Origin: CAVSJO01 sp963728445
GTDB lineage: Bacteria; Gemmatimonadota; Gemmatimonadetes; Longimicrobiales; RSA9
DNA length: 64,000 nt
NCBI GenBank assembly: GCA_963728445.1
Contig: CAVSJO010000008.1
Span: 62,001 to 126,000 of the forward strand
Direction: 5' to 3'
The notes below the pieces were generated by a model. That model was not told the DNA's origin and made no database searches. It saw only the letters and a program-made list of their open reading frames with translations. A program made the translations under genes and the position numbers. Positions 43,294-51,905 of this stretch are shown piece after piece (positions within the stretch are counted from its first letter, which is position 1; the number at the start of each line of letters is the position of its first letter).

Positions 43294-44243
43294 GGATCGC
43301 GTTCCATTTCCATTGGCATTTGAATACCAGCCGCCGCGCCATTCGGTTCCTCCGGCGGCCGCGACTTCCAGCGCCTGTGGAACCAGAAATACTGCTCGGG
43401 CGCGCGTCGTATCTGCTCTTCGAGGAAGGCCGTGAACTCCGCGGTGACGGCGCGCACTCCCTCGTCGGGATCCGTCGGCACCGCGTCGGCCACGCGCCGC
43501 GTCTCGATGCGGTAGCTCCAGTCCCCGACGCGGCGGTGCACCATCGCGAAGACCGGCACGCCGGCGCGGGCGGCGAGCAGCGCCGGGCCCCTGTGGGTCG
43601 AGGCCAGGTGCCCGAAGAACGGCACGAACACGCCGTGGGAGCCGGCGTTCTGGTCGGCGACGAAGAAGACCGCCCGACCACGCGCAAGCGCGCGAAGGGC
43701 TCCGCGGGTGGCGTGCCGCCGGTCGATGACCACGGTGCCGAAGCGCTCCCGTCCGCGGTTCATGGCGGCGTCGAAGAGCGGGTTCTTCTGCCGCTGCGCC
43801 ACGGCGGCGCACGGAATGCCGCGGGCCGCGATGGCCTGGATGCCGGCCTCCCAGTTCCCGAAGTGCCCCGTCGCGACGACGACGCCGCGGCCGCCGGCCA
43901 CGGCGGCTCGCAGCGCCTCGAGGTCCTCGCCGCGGCCGGTGGCGAGCACCTCGTCGCGGGAGAGATCCGGGAAGCGCATCGCGACGAGCATCTCCCGCGT
44001 GAAGTGGGCGTACGCCGCGGCGGCCGTCTCCCGGATCCAGCCGTCCGGCGCGGCGGGGAACGCCCGCCGCAGGTTCGCCCGGACGACGGCCCGCCGAAGC
44101 CCCACCGTGCGGCAGAAGCCACGGCCCAGTGCCTCCGCCGCCCGCAGGTCCCGGGGCGTGCCCAGGGCCATGAGTCCGCCCGCGAGACCGCGAAAGGCGG
44201 CGTGCTCGAGCCGGTGCTGCAGCGAAGGCGCGCCGGCGCTCAT
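43290..44243 (-). CDS. lysophospholipid/lipid A acyltransferase (LpxL/HtrB family)
   Basis: 317 aa. The HxxxxE/D catalytic motif is H127-F-G-N-W-E132 in VATGHFGNWEAG, followed by family stretches AQRQKNPLFDAAMN, FVADQNAGSHGVFVPFFG and YFWFHRRWKSRP. Members transfer secondary acyl chains to lipid A at the inner leaflet. Both ends overlap neighbours by four bases (ATGA with the ABC transporter, GTGA with GT2), so it is part of a single LPS-assembly operon. Confidence 0.87.
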   Translation of the reverse strand: MSAGAPSLQHRLEHAAFRGLAGGLMALGTPRDLRAAEALGRGFCRTVGLRRAVVRANLRRAFPAAPDGWIRETAAAAYAHFTREMLVAMRFPDLSRDEVLATGRGEDLEALRAAVAGGRGVVVATGHFGNWEAGIQAIAARGIPCAAVAQRQKNPLFDAAMNRGRERFGTVVIDRRHATRGALRALARGRAVFFVADQNAGSHGVFVPFFGHLASTHRGPALLAARAGVPVFAMVHRRVGDWSYRIETRRVADAVPTDPDEGVRAVTAEFTAFLEEQIRRAPEQYFWFHRRWKSRPPEEPNGAAAGIQMPMEMERDP

Positions 44244-46072
44244 CCGGCGGCCGACGCCGTGCGACCCGCGAACTGCATCTCGTGCAGGCGCCGGTAGGGC
44301 CCGTTCCGCGCGAGGAGCTCGTCGTGCCGGCCTCGCTCCACGATCCGGCCTTCCCGCAGCACCAGGATCTGGTCGGCGTGCCGGATGGTGGAGAGGCGGT
44401 GTGCGATGACGAACACGGTCCGGCCCTCGAGCAGGCGCTCGATGGCGTCCTGGACCAGGCGCTCCGACTCCGTGTCCAGGGCGGACGTCGCCTCATCGAA
44501 GATGAGGATGGGCGGATCCCGGAGCAACGCCCGGGCGATGGCGATGCGCTGCCGCTGCCCCCCGGAGAGGCGCGTACCCCGTTCCCCCAGGAGCGTCTCG
44601 TAGCCGTCCGGCAGGTTGCGTATGAACTCGTCCGCGTGGGCCGCGTGCGCGGCGCGCTGGATGGCCTCCTGGGACGCGGCCGGCGCGCCGTAGGCGATGT
44701 TCGCCCGCACCGTGTCGTGGAAGAGCACGGTCTCCTGGGTCACGATGCCGAGCCGGGACCGGAGCGACTCCACCGTGTAGTCCCGCAGGTCGACCCCGTC
44801 GATCGTGATCCGCCCGTCGACCGGGTCGTAGAACCGGGCGAGAAGGTCGACCATCGTCGTCTTGCCCGCGCCACTGGGCCCGACGAGGGCGACGACGTCG
44901 CCGCGCCGCACCTCGACGCTGACGCCCTCCAGAACCGGCTCCTCCGGCTGGTAGCGGAAGGAGACGTCCTCGAAGCGGATGACGTCGTGCTCGCCCGTGA
45001 ACGCCCGGGCGCCGGGCCGGCTGCGGATCTCCACGGGCTCGTCCAGGAACTCGAAGATCCGTTCCGCTCCGGCGAGCCCGGGCTGGACCATGGAGGGGAA
45101 CTTCGAGATCCACTTCACCGGCTGGTACAGCTTCATGCTCAGCACGAGGAACGTGATGAACGTGGCGCCGTCCAGCACGTGTTCGGTGAGGACGAGGCGG
45201 CTGCCGTACCAGAGCAGCAGCGCCGTGCCGAAGGCGCCCATCATCTCCGTGAGGGGGCCGGCCAGGGAGCGGAGGGCCTCGGTGCGAACGAACGTGCGGT
45301 AGTACGCCCGCGTCAGCCGGTGGAAGCGGTCCTCCTCGAAGGGCTCCGCGCCGGAGGCCTTCACGAGCCGGATGCCGCTCACCGATTCCTGGATGTGGGA
45401 GCTGACGTCCCCGGCCAGGTTGAGGATCCTGCGGTCGCCGCTGCGCAGCTTGCGCAGCATGCGGCCCCAGATCCCGAACATGCCGGGCAGCACGACGAGC
45501 GCCACCACGGTGAGGGGGACGGAGATGCGGACGAGCAGGTAGACCGTGGCGAGGATCTGGAAGACCGACGTCGCGAACTGCGCGAGGTTCTTCGTGACCA
45601 GCACCCGGAGCTGGTCCACGTCCCCGGTGAGGCGGGAGATGATCTGGCCGGCCTTCGTGCGGCCGAAGAAGCCGAGGTCCAGCGTCAGCAGGTGCCCGTA
45701 CACCTCGTCGCGCATCTCCCGCGTGACCCGCTGCTCCAGGGCCGCGGACAGGTACTGCTTCAGGAAGTCGAAGACGTTCTTGAGGAAGAACACCGCGATG
45801 ATGAACGCGATGATCGCGATGAGCGTCTCCTGCTGCGTTGCCGCCGGATCGATGAACCGCCCCACCGTCTGGTTGAGCAGGTCCTGGATCCCCTGCTGCC
45901 CCGTCCCGCCGATGCTCAGCGGGGACTCGCCGAAGAGCTGCTTCAGGAACGGGATCAGCATCAGCACGCTGAACGCGTCCAGCAGCGAGAACAGGATGGT
46001 CGAGAGGATCACCGCCGCGATGAGGCCGCGGTGCCGCACCACGTACGAGAGGACCCGACGGTACAGTCCCAT
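44240..46072 (-). CDS. msbA: MsbA-like ABC exporter (lipid A flippase type)
   Basis: 610-aa fused permease-ATPase half transporter. N-terminal ~330 residues have six helices (LIAAVILSTILFSLLDAF and others); the ATPase has Walker A VGPSGAGKTTMVDL, Q-loop VTQETVLFHDT, signature RLSGGQRQRIAIARAL, Walker B PILIFDEATSALD and the H-loop AHRLSTI. Context (lipid A acyltransferase, heptosyl- and Kdo-type enzymes) supports lipid A/LPS core export across the inner membrane. It lies 2 bases after porX. Confidence 0.87.
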   Translation of the reverse strand: MGLYRRVLSYVVRHRGLIAAVILSTILFSLLDAFSVLMLIPFLKQLFGESPLSIGGTGQQGIQDLLNQTVGRFIDPAATQQETLIAIIAFIIAVFFLKNVFDFLKQYLSAALEQRVTREMRDEVYGHLLTLDLGFFGRTKAGQIISRLTGDVDQLRVLVTKNLAQFATSVFQILATVYLLVRISVPLTVVALVVLPGMFGIWGRMLRKLRSGDRRILNLAGDVSSHIQESVSGIRLVKASGAEPFEEDRFHRLTRAYYRTFVRTEALRSLAGPLTEMMGAFGTALLLWYGSRLVLTEHVLDGATFITFLVLSMKLYQPVKWISKFPSMVQPGLAGAERIFEFLDEPVEIRSRPGARAFTGEHDVIRFEDVSFRYQPEEPVLEGVSVEVRRGDVVALVGPSGAGKTTMVDLLARFYDPVDGRITIDGVDLRDYTVESLRSRLGIVTQETVLFHDTVRANIAYGAPAASQEAIQRAAHAAHADEFIRNLPDGYETLLGERGTRLSGGQRQRIAIARALLRDPPILIFDEATSALDTESERLVQDAIERLLEGRTVFVIAHRLSTIRHADQILVLREGRIVERGRHDELLARNGPYRRLHEMQFAGRTASAAG

Positions 46073-46074
46073 CG

Positions 46075-47709
46075 TCAGCCGGTGCGGGGGGTCATCTTCG
46101 CCACCGGGAGCACGATCTCCTCGGGGCTGATGCCGCCGTGCAGGAACGAGCCGCGGTAGCGCTGCTGATACTCGCGGAGCTTGGTGGGATACACGAAGAA
46201 GTGGTCCTCCAGCGCCAGCAGGTAGTTGGTACCCATCGAGCCGGTCGGGAAGCGCAGCACGGACTCGTCGTTGACCGCGAAGACGGCGGACGGCTCCTCG
46301 GCGCGCAGGTCGATGCCGAACTTGTAGCGCAGGTTGCTCGTGGCGTCCCGCCCCGCGTACACGGTCACGGGCCGCTGGCAGTGGATGGAGCCGTGGTCCG
46401 TGGTGAGCAGCGACGGCAGCCCGCGCGCCGCCGCCTCCCGCAAGATCCGGAAGGCGCTCGATCGCTCGAACCACTGCCGCGTCAGCCCACGCAGTGCGGG
46501 CACGTCCCGCGCCACCTCCATGAGGATCGCCGACTCGCTCCGCCCGTGGGTCAGCATATCCACGAAGTTGAAGACCAGGGCAATCACGCCGCCCTGCTGC
46601 TGCATGGCGCCCCGGACACGGCCGATGAGCTCGTCCTCCGATGCGTCGCTGAAGACCTTCTCGTAGTGCACCGGCACGTCCCGCCCCGTGAGCCGCCGGA
46701 GCTGGCCCCGGAACAGCTCGTCCTCGAACCCGTTCAGGCTGGTGTCGTCCCCGCCGTTCCACCAGCCCGGGTGCTCCGCGGCGATCCGGTCGGGGAACTC
46801 GCCGCTGAAGATGGCGTTGCGGGCGTACGGCGTGGCCGACGGCAGGATCCCGTAATACAGCTCTTCCTCGATGTCGAACCGGCTGGAGAGCAGCGGCTCG
46901 ATGACCCGCCACTGATCGAGGCGCAGGCAGTCGATGATCACGAAGACGACCGGCCGGTCGCCCAGGAGGGGCACGACGTGGCGGGCCACGATGTCCGTCG
47001 ACAGCGGCGGTCTGTCCCCCGCGGGCTCGGGCCCCCGCGCCCGCCGCGCCGACCGCAGCGCGCCCTCCGCGCTGCCCGCCTCCCCCACCGCCGCCGCCGT
47101 CCACGACCCGTAGGCACGCGCTACGAACTCGCCGAATTCCCGGCGCAGGTCCGAGAGAAGCTCGTCCACCGATCCGGCCAGGCCGCTCTCCCCTGCCTCG
47201 CGGAGCTGCACGTCCCAGTTCACCAGCTCGGAGAAGAGGCCCGCGAAGTCCCGCCACGTGCGCGCCTCTCCCCGGGCGCGGATCAGCTCGGGATAGCGCT
47301 TCGCGAAGTCCTGCGCCGACTGCTGCTGCCGGAGCTGCGCACCCCGCAGCAGCCGCGTCACGACGGACAGCACCTGGCGCGGGCTCGCCGGCTTCACGAG
47401 GTAGTCGTCCACCCGCCGGCCCACCGCCTCCAGCAGCGTCCGGTCCTCCTCCGACTTCGTGACCATCACCACCCGGGCGTGGGGGTCCGACCGGCGCAGC
47501 TCGGCGAGGACGTCCAGACCCCGGCGCCCGGGCATCTGCTCGTCCAGCAGCACGAGGTCGTAGACTCCGTCCCGAAGCAGCTCGAGGGCGTCGTCCCCGT
47601 TCGACGTGGTGTCGACGTCGTAGCCCCGCTGGCGGAGAAAGAAGAGGTGGGGCTCGAACAGCTCCACCTCGTCGTCCACCCACAGGATCTTGCCGGATGG
47701 GTGCTGCAT
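46075..47709 (-). CDS. porX: PorX-type response regulator with PglZ domain
   Basis: 544 aa. Receiver domain 6-125 with acidic pair D12-D13, phospho-acceptor D56 (VLLDEQMPG), and K106 (YLVKPAS). A helical linker leads to a PglZ/alkaline-phosphatase-superfamily domain (VFVIIDCLRLDQW, LPSATPYARNAIFSGEFPD, FNFVDMLTHGRS, LLTTDHGSI). This is the PorX architecture: in Bacteroidota PorX controls type 9 secretion and its PglZ part is a Zn-dependent phosphodiesterase. ATG at 47709 chosen because MQHPSGKILWVDDE begins the receiver. No PorY kinase or T9SS gene is nearby. Confidence 0.85.
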   Translation of the reverse strand: MQHPSGKILWVDDEVELFEPHLFFLRQRGYDVDTTSNGDDALELLRDGVYDLVLLDEQMPGRRGLDVLAELRRSDPHARVVMVTKSEEDRTLLEAVGRRVDDYLVKPASPRQVLSVVTRLLRGAQLRQQQSAQDFAKRYPELIRARGEARTWRDFAGLFSELVNWDVQLREAGESGLAGSVDELLSDLRREFGEFVARAYGSWTAAAVGEAGSAEGALRSARRARGPEPAGDRPPLSTDIVARHVVPLLGDRPVVFVIIDCLRLDQWRVIEPLLSSRFDIEEELYYGILPSATPYARNAIFSGEFPDRIAAEHPGWWNGGDDTSLNGFEDELFRGQLRRLTGRDVPVHYEKVFSDASEDELIGRVRGAMQQQGGVIALVFNFVDMLTHGRSESAILMEVARDVPALRGLTRQWFERSSAFRILREAAARGLPSLLTTDHGSIHCQRPVTVYAGRDATSNLRYKFGIDLRAEEPSAVFAVNDESVLRFPTGSMGTNYLLALEDHFFVYPTKLREYQQRYRGSFLHGGISPEEIVLPVAKMTPRTG

Positions 47710-47770
47710 TCCCGAGTCGTGGAAGTCGCGGAAATCCGCGCCCGATGGGCCGCGGAACCCTTCCGAGGTG

Positions 47771-48846
47771 CTACCCCGACACCGGCTCGCCGGTCCCCTC
47801 ACCCCCGCCCGGCCGGACGTATCGCTCGACGGCCAGCGCGACCTTCTCCGCGGCCATGTCGACCGTGATCCGCTGCATTCCCTCCTCCCGGTGCTTCATG
47901 CTCGGCGCGTAATCCTCGTCCGGTTCCCGGGCATAGCCGTCGACGATCAGGTCCTGGTACTTCCGATAGGGCCCGTACCGTTTCGGGTTCGTGTAGCCGT
48001 ACAGCCCCACGACCGGCCGGTCCAGCGCCCGCGCGAGGTGAAGCGGCCCCGTGTCCGGGCTGACCACCATCGCGCTGCCGTCCAGCAGCCAGACCAGCCG
48101 GCGCACGCTGTCCCCCAGTGCGTCCACGACGTTGGCGCGCGTCCGCTCCAGCACGGTGTCCGCCTGCTGGCGCTCGATGCGGGACGGCCCGCCCACCAGG
48201 ACCGGCCGCAGTCCGTGGTCGGACTCGATCACCTCCAGAAGCCGCGCGTAGCGGCCCGGCGCCCAGTTCTTCGCCTGCTTGCTCGTCCCCACCACCACGG
48301 CGCACGCGGGGCGGTCCAGCTCACCGAAGAAGCGGGCCTGCTCGACGCGCTCCGTATCCGGGATCGGGATGCGCCACTCCACCGGCTCCGGATCCACGCC
48401 CAGGTGCCGGAGGAACTCGAAGTACTGGTCCTGCACGTGCTGGGTCGGCTGCGCTCGGATCCGATCGTTCGTGAAGAGCCAGTTCAGGTCCCGGGCGCGT
48501 CGTCGGTCGAAGCCCAGCTTCACGTCCGCACGCGCCATCGCCGTCAGCAGACCCGCCTTCAGGTAGACCTGCAGCCCGAGCACGAGGTCGTAGCGGCGAC
48601 GCCGCAGCGCCGCGCCCGTCGCCGCGAAGGAGCGCCACGCGGCCAGGCCGCGGCGCCGGTGGAAAACGATGAACTCGTCGACCGCAGGCGTGCCCCGCCA
48701 CGAGCCGGTGGGGGACGGGCTGGATCACCCATGTGATGCGGGAGTTCCGGCCACGCCCGCTTCAGGGCGTTCACGACGGGCAGCACGTGGACGGCATCGC
48801 CCAGCGCGCTGAGCATCACGATGAGGATGTCGCGGGGCGGGTTCAC
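47771..48846 (-). CDS. GT9 heptosyltransferase-like protein, two frameshifts
   Basis: ~357-aa family 9 glycosyltransferase that adds sugars to the LPS core. GTG at 48846 overlaps the upstream kinase stop and gives DILIVMLSALGDAVHVLPVV, the usual GT9 start. The C-terminal domain has CAVVVGTSKQAKNWAPGRYA, PVLVGGPSRIE, VVSPDTGPLHLARALDRPVV and LYGYTNPKRYGP. Two shifts break the middle: removing one base from the run at 48740-48742 and one from 48693-48696 yields ITWVIQPVPHRLVAG then PAVDEFIVFHRR and a full protein. Both runs are homopolymers, so error is likely. Confidence 0.8.
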
Positions 48847-49682
48847 GACGCGCCACCCGCGCCCGACGGGAGCCCTGCCCCCGCCGCGCGCCACCCGCGG
48901 CGGAATGCCTCCATCCCCTCGGGCCGCCGCTCGCCCGTGCGCCGCTCCCACTTCCGCCACGACCTCTCGAAGCGACGCAGCATGTCCCCGGCTCGCCCGG
49001 GCCGGGGCGGATCGTCGACGCGCGCGCCGTCCAGGTCCAGGAGCCACGCCCGGAGCCCGCCCTCCTGCCGGGCGACGAGCAGGTTCCTGAGGTTCAGGTC
49101 CCGGTGCACGAGACCTCGCTCGGCCGCAAGACGGGCCGCGCGGCCGGCCGTCTCGCAGGCGTCCTCGACATCGAAATCCGCGACCACGGCGCCGGACGGC
49201 TCATCGAAGAGCCGGCGGGAGAAGGCGACGGCGGCAAGGTCCGCGGAGCCCGGGATCCAGCGGGTGGCGACGTCGCCCCGAACATGCGCCGGCCCCGCCC
49301 GATACACGGCCGCCGCCACCACGGCGGGCGTATCGACGCCCCGGGCCCGAGCGGCGGCCGACACGCGCAGCTCGGCGATCGTGCGCGGCACGCCAACGCG
49401 CAGGTAGCGGTCGTGGAGCAGCGGACCCAGCGCTCCGCCCCGGATGGCGTGGCGGACGACCCATCGCTCGCCGGCGCCCACATCCGCGACGATCACGTCC
49501 CCTCGGCCGGACGCGATGGACCCGCAGCACGGGCGACTCCGCGCCCACGCGTGCAGCGTCCCGACGTCCAGCACGTGCGGGATCACGTCGGCGCGCTCGT
49601 CCGCCACGACCAGGACGCCGCCGTCCAGGAGCGCGGCTCCGTAGCCCGCGGGGAGCGGCACGGAAACGGAAGTCAGGGGCAC
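48843..49682 (-). CDS. LPS core kinase (Kdo kinase/WaaP family)
   Basis: 279 aa from a GTG with GAGG 4 bases upstream; the frame is open further but would overlap the tonB stop region without conserved sequence. Kinase-like motifs: GLVHRDLNLRNLLVA (catalytic Asp and Asn) and WLLDLDGARV (Mg-binding D). A lysine-poor N-lobe contains GGALGPLLHDRYLR, matching 3-deoxy-D-manno-octulosonic acid kinases. It phosphorylates inner-core sugars of LPS at the cytoplasmic face. The stop overlaps the heptosyltransferase start. Confidence 0.8.
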   Translation of the reverse strand: MPLTSVSVPLPAGYGAALLDGGVLVVADERADVIPHVLDVGTLHAWARSRPCCGSIASGRGDVIVADVGAGERWVVRHAIRGGALGPLLHDRYLRVGVPRTIAELRVSAAARARGVDTPAVVAAAVYRAGPAHVRGDVATRWIPGSADLAAVAFSRRLFDEPSGAVVADFDVEDACETAGRAARLAAERGLVHRDLNLRNLLVARQEGGLRAWLLDLDGARVDDPPRPGRAGDMLRRFERSWRKWERRTGERRPEGMEAFRRGWRAAGAGLPSGAGGAS

Positions 49683-49759
49683 GGAACCTCGGGCCAGCGT
49701 TGTCGGGGTCGGGAAGGCGGAAAGATCGGAAGGACGAGGGTGACCTGCAACCCCGGGCG

Positions 49760-50476
49760 TCAGAGGACCAGCACGTAGCGGAACCACTCCGCCACGGGCC
49801 GGCCGGCCTTCGTGGCGGGATGGAACACCCATTCGGCGGCGAGGTCCCGCAGGCGACGGTCGAAGCCGCGGTCGCCGCTGCCGGGGTCCAGACGCGTCGA
49901 GTCCGCCACGACCTCGCCTTCCCGCGTGACGTAGACCCAGACCGCGATCTCCTTGCCCCGCACCGACGTCGGCCGTTCGGACGGTGGCAGGATCAGGCCG
50001 CGGGGGCTCGGCGGCACGATGCCGCGATCCGCCCCCTCGCCCTCGGTCCCGCCGGCGCCGCGGCCCGTCCCGTCCGCGCGTCCCGGTCCTGCCCCCGCGG
50101 AGCCCTCCCCCAGCGTCCCGACCGTCGTCGCCTCCACGGAGGTGCCCGACACTTCGATCTTCGGCTGAGGCTTCTCCTCGGGAACCGGCTTCTGCTCGAC
50201 CTCCGGATCGGGGACCGGCACCGGCTTCGGCTGGGACGCCTGGGGCGCGCTCGCCTCGTAGCTGAGCTGCACCGCCTGCATGCCGCCGCCGAACGCCGCC
50301 CGATCGTCGTTCGCCTTCGGCCCCGCTGCGCTGAACGGGGAGAGCGGCAGTGGGCGAACCTGCCAGATCAGAAACAGAAGCGCGTGGGCCAGCAGAGACA
50401 CGAGCAGACCCATCCGGAGCGCGCGTCGGAAGCGCCTCCGGTCCTCCCTGGATCGGCTCGGCTGTATCGAAGTCAT
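49760..50476 (-). CDS. TonB-like energy transducer
   Basis: 238 aa. A single N-terminal membrane helix (ALRMGLLVSLLAHALLFLIW, S-x-x-H type) is followed by a Pro/Lys/Glu-rich spacer (PKPVPVPDPEVEQKPVPEEK) and a C-terminal TonB-like domain (VWVYVTREGEVVADSTRLDP...FDRRLRDLAAEWVFHPATKAG..VAEWFRYVLVL). Length is normal. It energises outer-membrane receptors, or acts in envelope assembly as first gene of this operon. No ExbB/ExbD in the window. Confidence 0.83.
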   Translation of the reverse strand: MTSIQPSRSREDRRRFRRALRMGLLVSLLAHALLFLIWQVRPLPLSPFSAAGPKANDDRAAFGGGMQAVQLSYEASAPQASQPKPVPVPDPEVEQKPVPEEKPQPKIEVSGTSVEATTVGTLGEGSAGAGPGRADGTGRGAGGTEGEGADRGIVPPSPRGLILPPSERPTSVRGKEIAVWVYVTREGEVVADSTRLDPGSGDRGFDRRLRDLAAEWVFHPATKAGRPVAEWFRYVLVL

Positions 50477-50598
50477 TGCGGATCGGCCTTCCATTCCCGA
50501 ACTTCGCGGCCCGGGCGACCGCGCCCGGCTGCGCTCTTCAATACCCGTCCCGCGCACGCGTGGTTTCGACGGGCTCCGCGAATCCGAGACAAACTCCA

Positions 50599-51072
50599 AT
50601 GCAGATCAAGCTCGCGCTCCTCGCCGACTACGCGAACGTCACCACCGAGGGGAAGCTCAACATCCTCGGCGTCTTCGACCGGATCCACGTCGCCGGCCTT
50701 CCCGCCGTCCATCCCCAGATGCAGTTCATCGTGCGGCTCGAGGCCCATTCCGCCGAGCGGGACCGGATGCACACGCTCGAGATCCGGCTGCACGACCCGA
50801 ACGGACGGGTCGCGTTCGAGCTGGGCGGCGAGGTCCTGCCACGAGGCGGCGCTCCGGGCGAGGCCGTCGCCAGCAACCAGATCGTCACCATCAACAACCT
50901 GAAGCTCGAGTCCGCCGGGGAGTACACGTTCGTCGTCTTCGTCGACAACGACCTGAAAGCCGAGGTACCGCTGCGCGTGGAGCAGGCCGCAGGGCCCGCA
51001 GGGGAGGGCGGCGGGGCGCTGGGGGCCGGTCCCGGCTCCGGTCCGGGCCCCGCGGACGCCTCACTGAACTGA
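50599..51072 (+). CDS. DUF6941-like hypothetical protein
   Basis: 157 aa starting MQIKLALLADYANVTTEGKL NILGVFDRI, a start I recognise from the small DUF6941 family (often in actinobacteria and Gemmatimonadota). The rest is beta-rich (MQFIVRLEAHSAERDRMHTL, EYTFVVFVDNDLKAEVPLRV) and ends in a Gly/Pro/Ala tail. Cytosolic; function unknown. Divergent from tonB with 122 bp between. Confidence 0.65.
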   Translation: MQIKLALLADYANVTTEGKLNILGVFDRIHVAGLPAVHPQMQFIVRLEAHSAERDRMHTLEIRLHDPNGRVAFELGGEVLPRGGAPGEAVASNQIVTINNLKLESAGEYTFVVFVDNDLKAEVPLRVEQAAGPAGEGGGALGAGPGSGPGPADASLN

Positions 51073-51086
51073 AGCGGCAGGGACTC

Positions 51087-51767
51087 GTGCCCTCTTCGAC
51101 CTCTCGGGAGGCGCCCCGCGCCGTCCTCTTCGACCTGGACGGCACCCTCATCGACACGAAGGACCTGTACCTGGAGGCCTACCGCCGCGCGCTGGCCACA
51201 CCCCTCGGCCGCCTGCTTTCCGACATCGAGATCCTGCGGTCGCGGCCGCGCTCGGAAACGCGCTTCCTTGCCGGGCAGGTCGCCCACCTCGACCTGGCCG
51301 TCGAGGAGGTCCTCGACGCCTTCCACGCCGAGTACGCCCGCCTCCAGCCCTCCCTCGGCGGCGGCGTATTCCCCGGCGTCCCCGCCCTGCTGTCGGCGCT
51401 ACGCGCGGACGGACGCCCTCTGGGCATCGTCACCGGCAAGAGCCGCCGCTCCTGGCAGGCGACGCTTGCCCGCGCCGAGCTCGGCCCCTTCGACGTCCTC
51501 GTCCTCGACGACGACGTCGCCGCGCCGAAGCCCGACCCCGAAGGCCTCCGCCGCGCACTGGAGGGCCTCGGCGTCCGCCCCCGCGGCGCGATCTATGTCG
51601 GCGACACGCGCGGCGACCTCGACGCGGCTGCGGCCGCCGGGATGCCGGCAGCCGCGGCGCTCTGGTCCCGCCCCCCCGAATGGCGATCCGACCTGATCGA
51701 GGCCGCCCACGCGGCCGGCGCCGCCGTTCTCGAAGCCCCCTCGGACCTGCTTCGCGTCCTGGACTGA
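51087..51767 (+). CDS. HAD hydrolase, phosphoglycolate-phosphatase-like
   Basis: 226 aa, GTG start 14 bases after the previous stop. HAD motifs: I VLFDLDGTLID, II GIVTGKS, III K in APKPDPEGL, IV IYVGDTRGDLDAA. A C1 cap is present. Removes phosphate from small metabolites such as 2-phosphoglycolate; exact substrate open. Confidence 0.82.
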   Translation: MPSSTSREAPRAVLFDLDGTLIDTKDLYLEAYRRALATPLGRLLSDIEILRSRPRSETRFLAGQVAHLDLAVEEVLDAFHAEYARLQPSLGGGVFPGVPALLSALRADGRPLGIVTGKSRRSWQATLARAELGPFDVLVLDDDVAAPKPDPEGLRRALEGLGVRPRGAIYVGDTRGDLDAAAAAGMPAAAALWSRPPEWRSDLIEAAHAAGAAVLEAPSDLLRVLD

Positions 51768-51823
51768 CGGCGAGGCGCGCCGCGCCCCCGCCTGGCGCTA
51801 CCCGACCACCCCCACAAAGCGAA

Positions 51824-51855
51824 CCCCCCGCAGGGCCCGAAGACCCTGCGGGGGG
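51824..51855. terminator. bidirectional terminator hairpin 1
   Basis: Perfect 12-bp stem CCCCCCGCAGGG / CCCTGCGGGGGG with an 8-base loop in the gap between the convergent HAD and Ig-like genes. Confidence 0.7.
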
Positions 51856-51858
51856 CTC

Positions 51859-51884
51859 GCCGGACGCCCCGAAGGACGTCCGGC
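51859..51884. terminator. bidirectional terminator hairpin 2
   Basis: Perfect 8-bp stem GCCGGACG / CGTCCGGC with a 10-base loop, three bases after hairpin 1. The pair probably insulates the convergent genes. Confidence 0.55.
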
Positions 51885-51905
51885 TGCTGCTACCCTGGTA
51901 CTGCG

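Noticed and set aside
46075..47709. Type 9 secretion locus
   Set aside because: Only porX is present; no por/gld/spr genes were recognised in the window.
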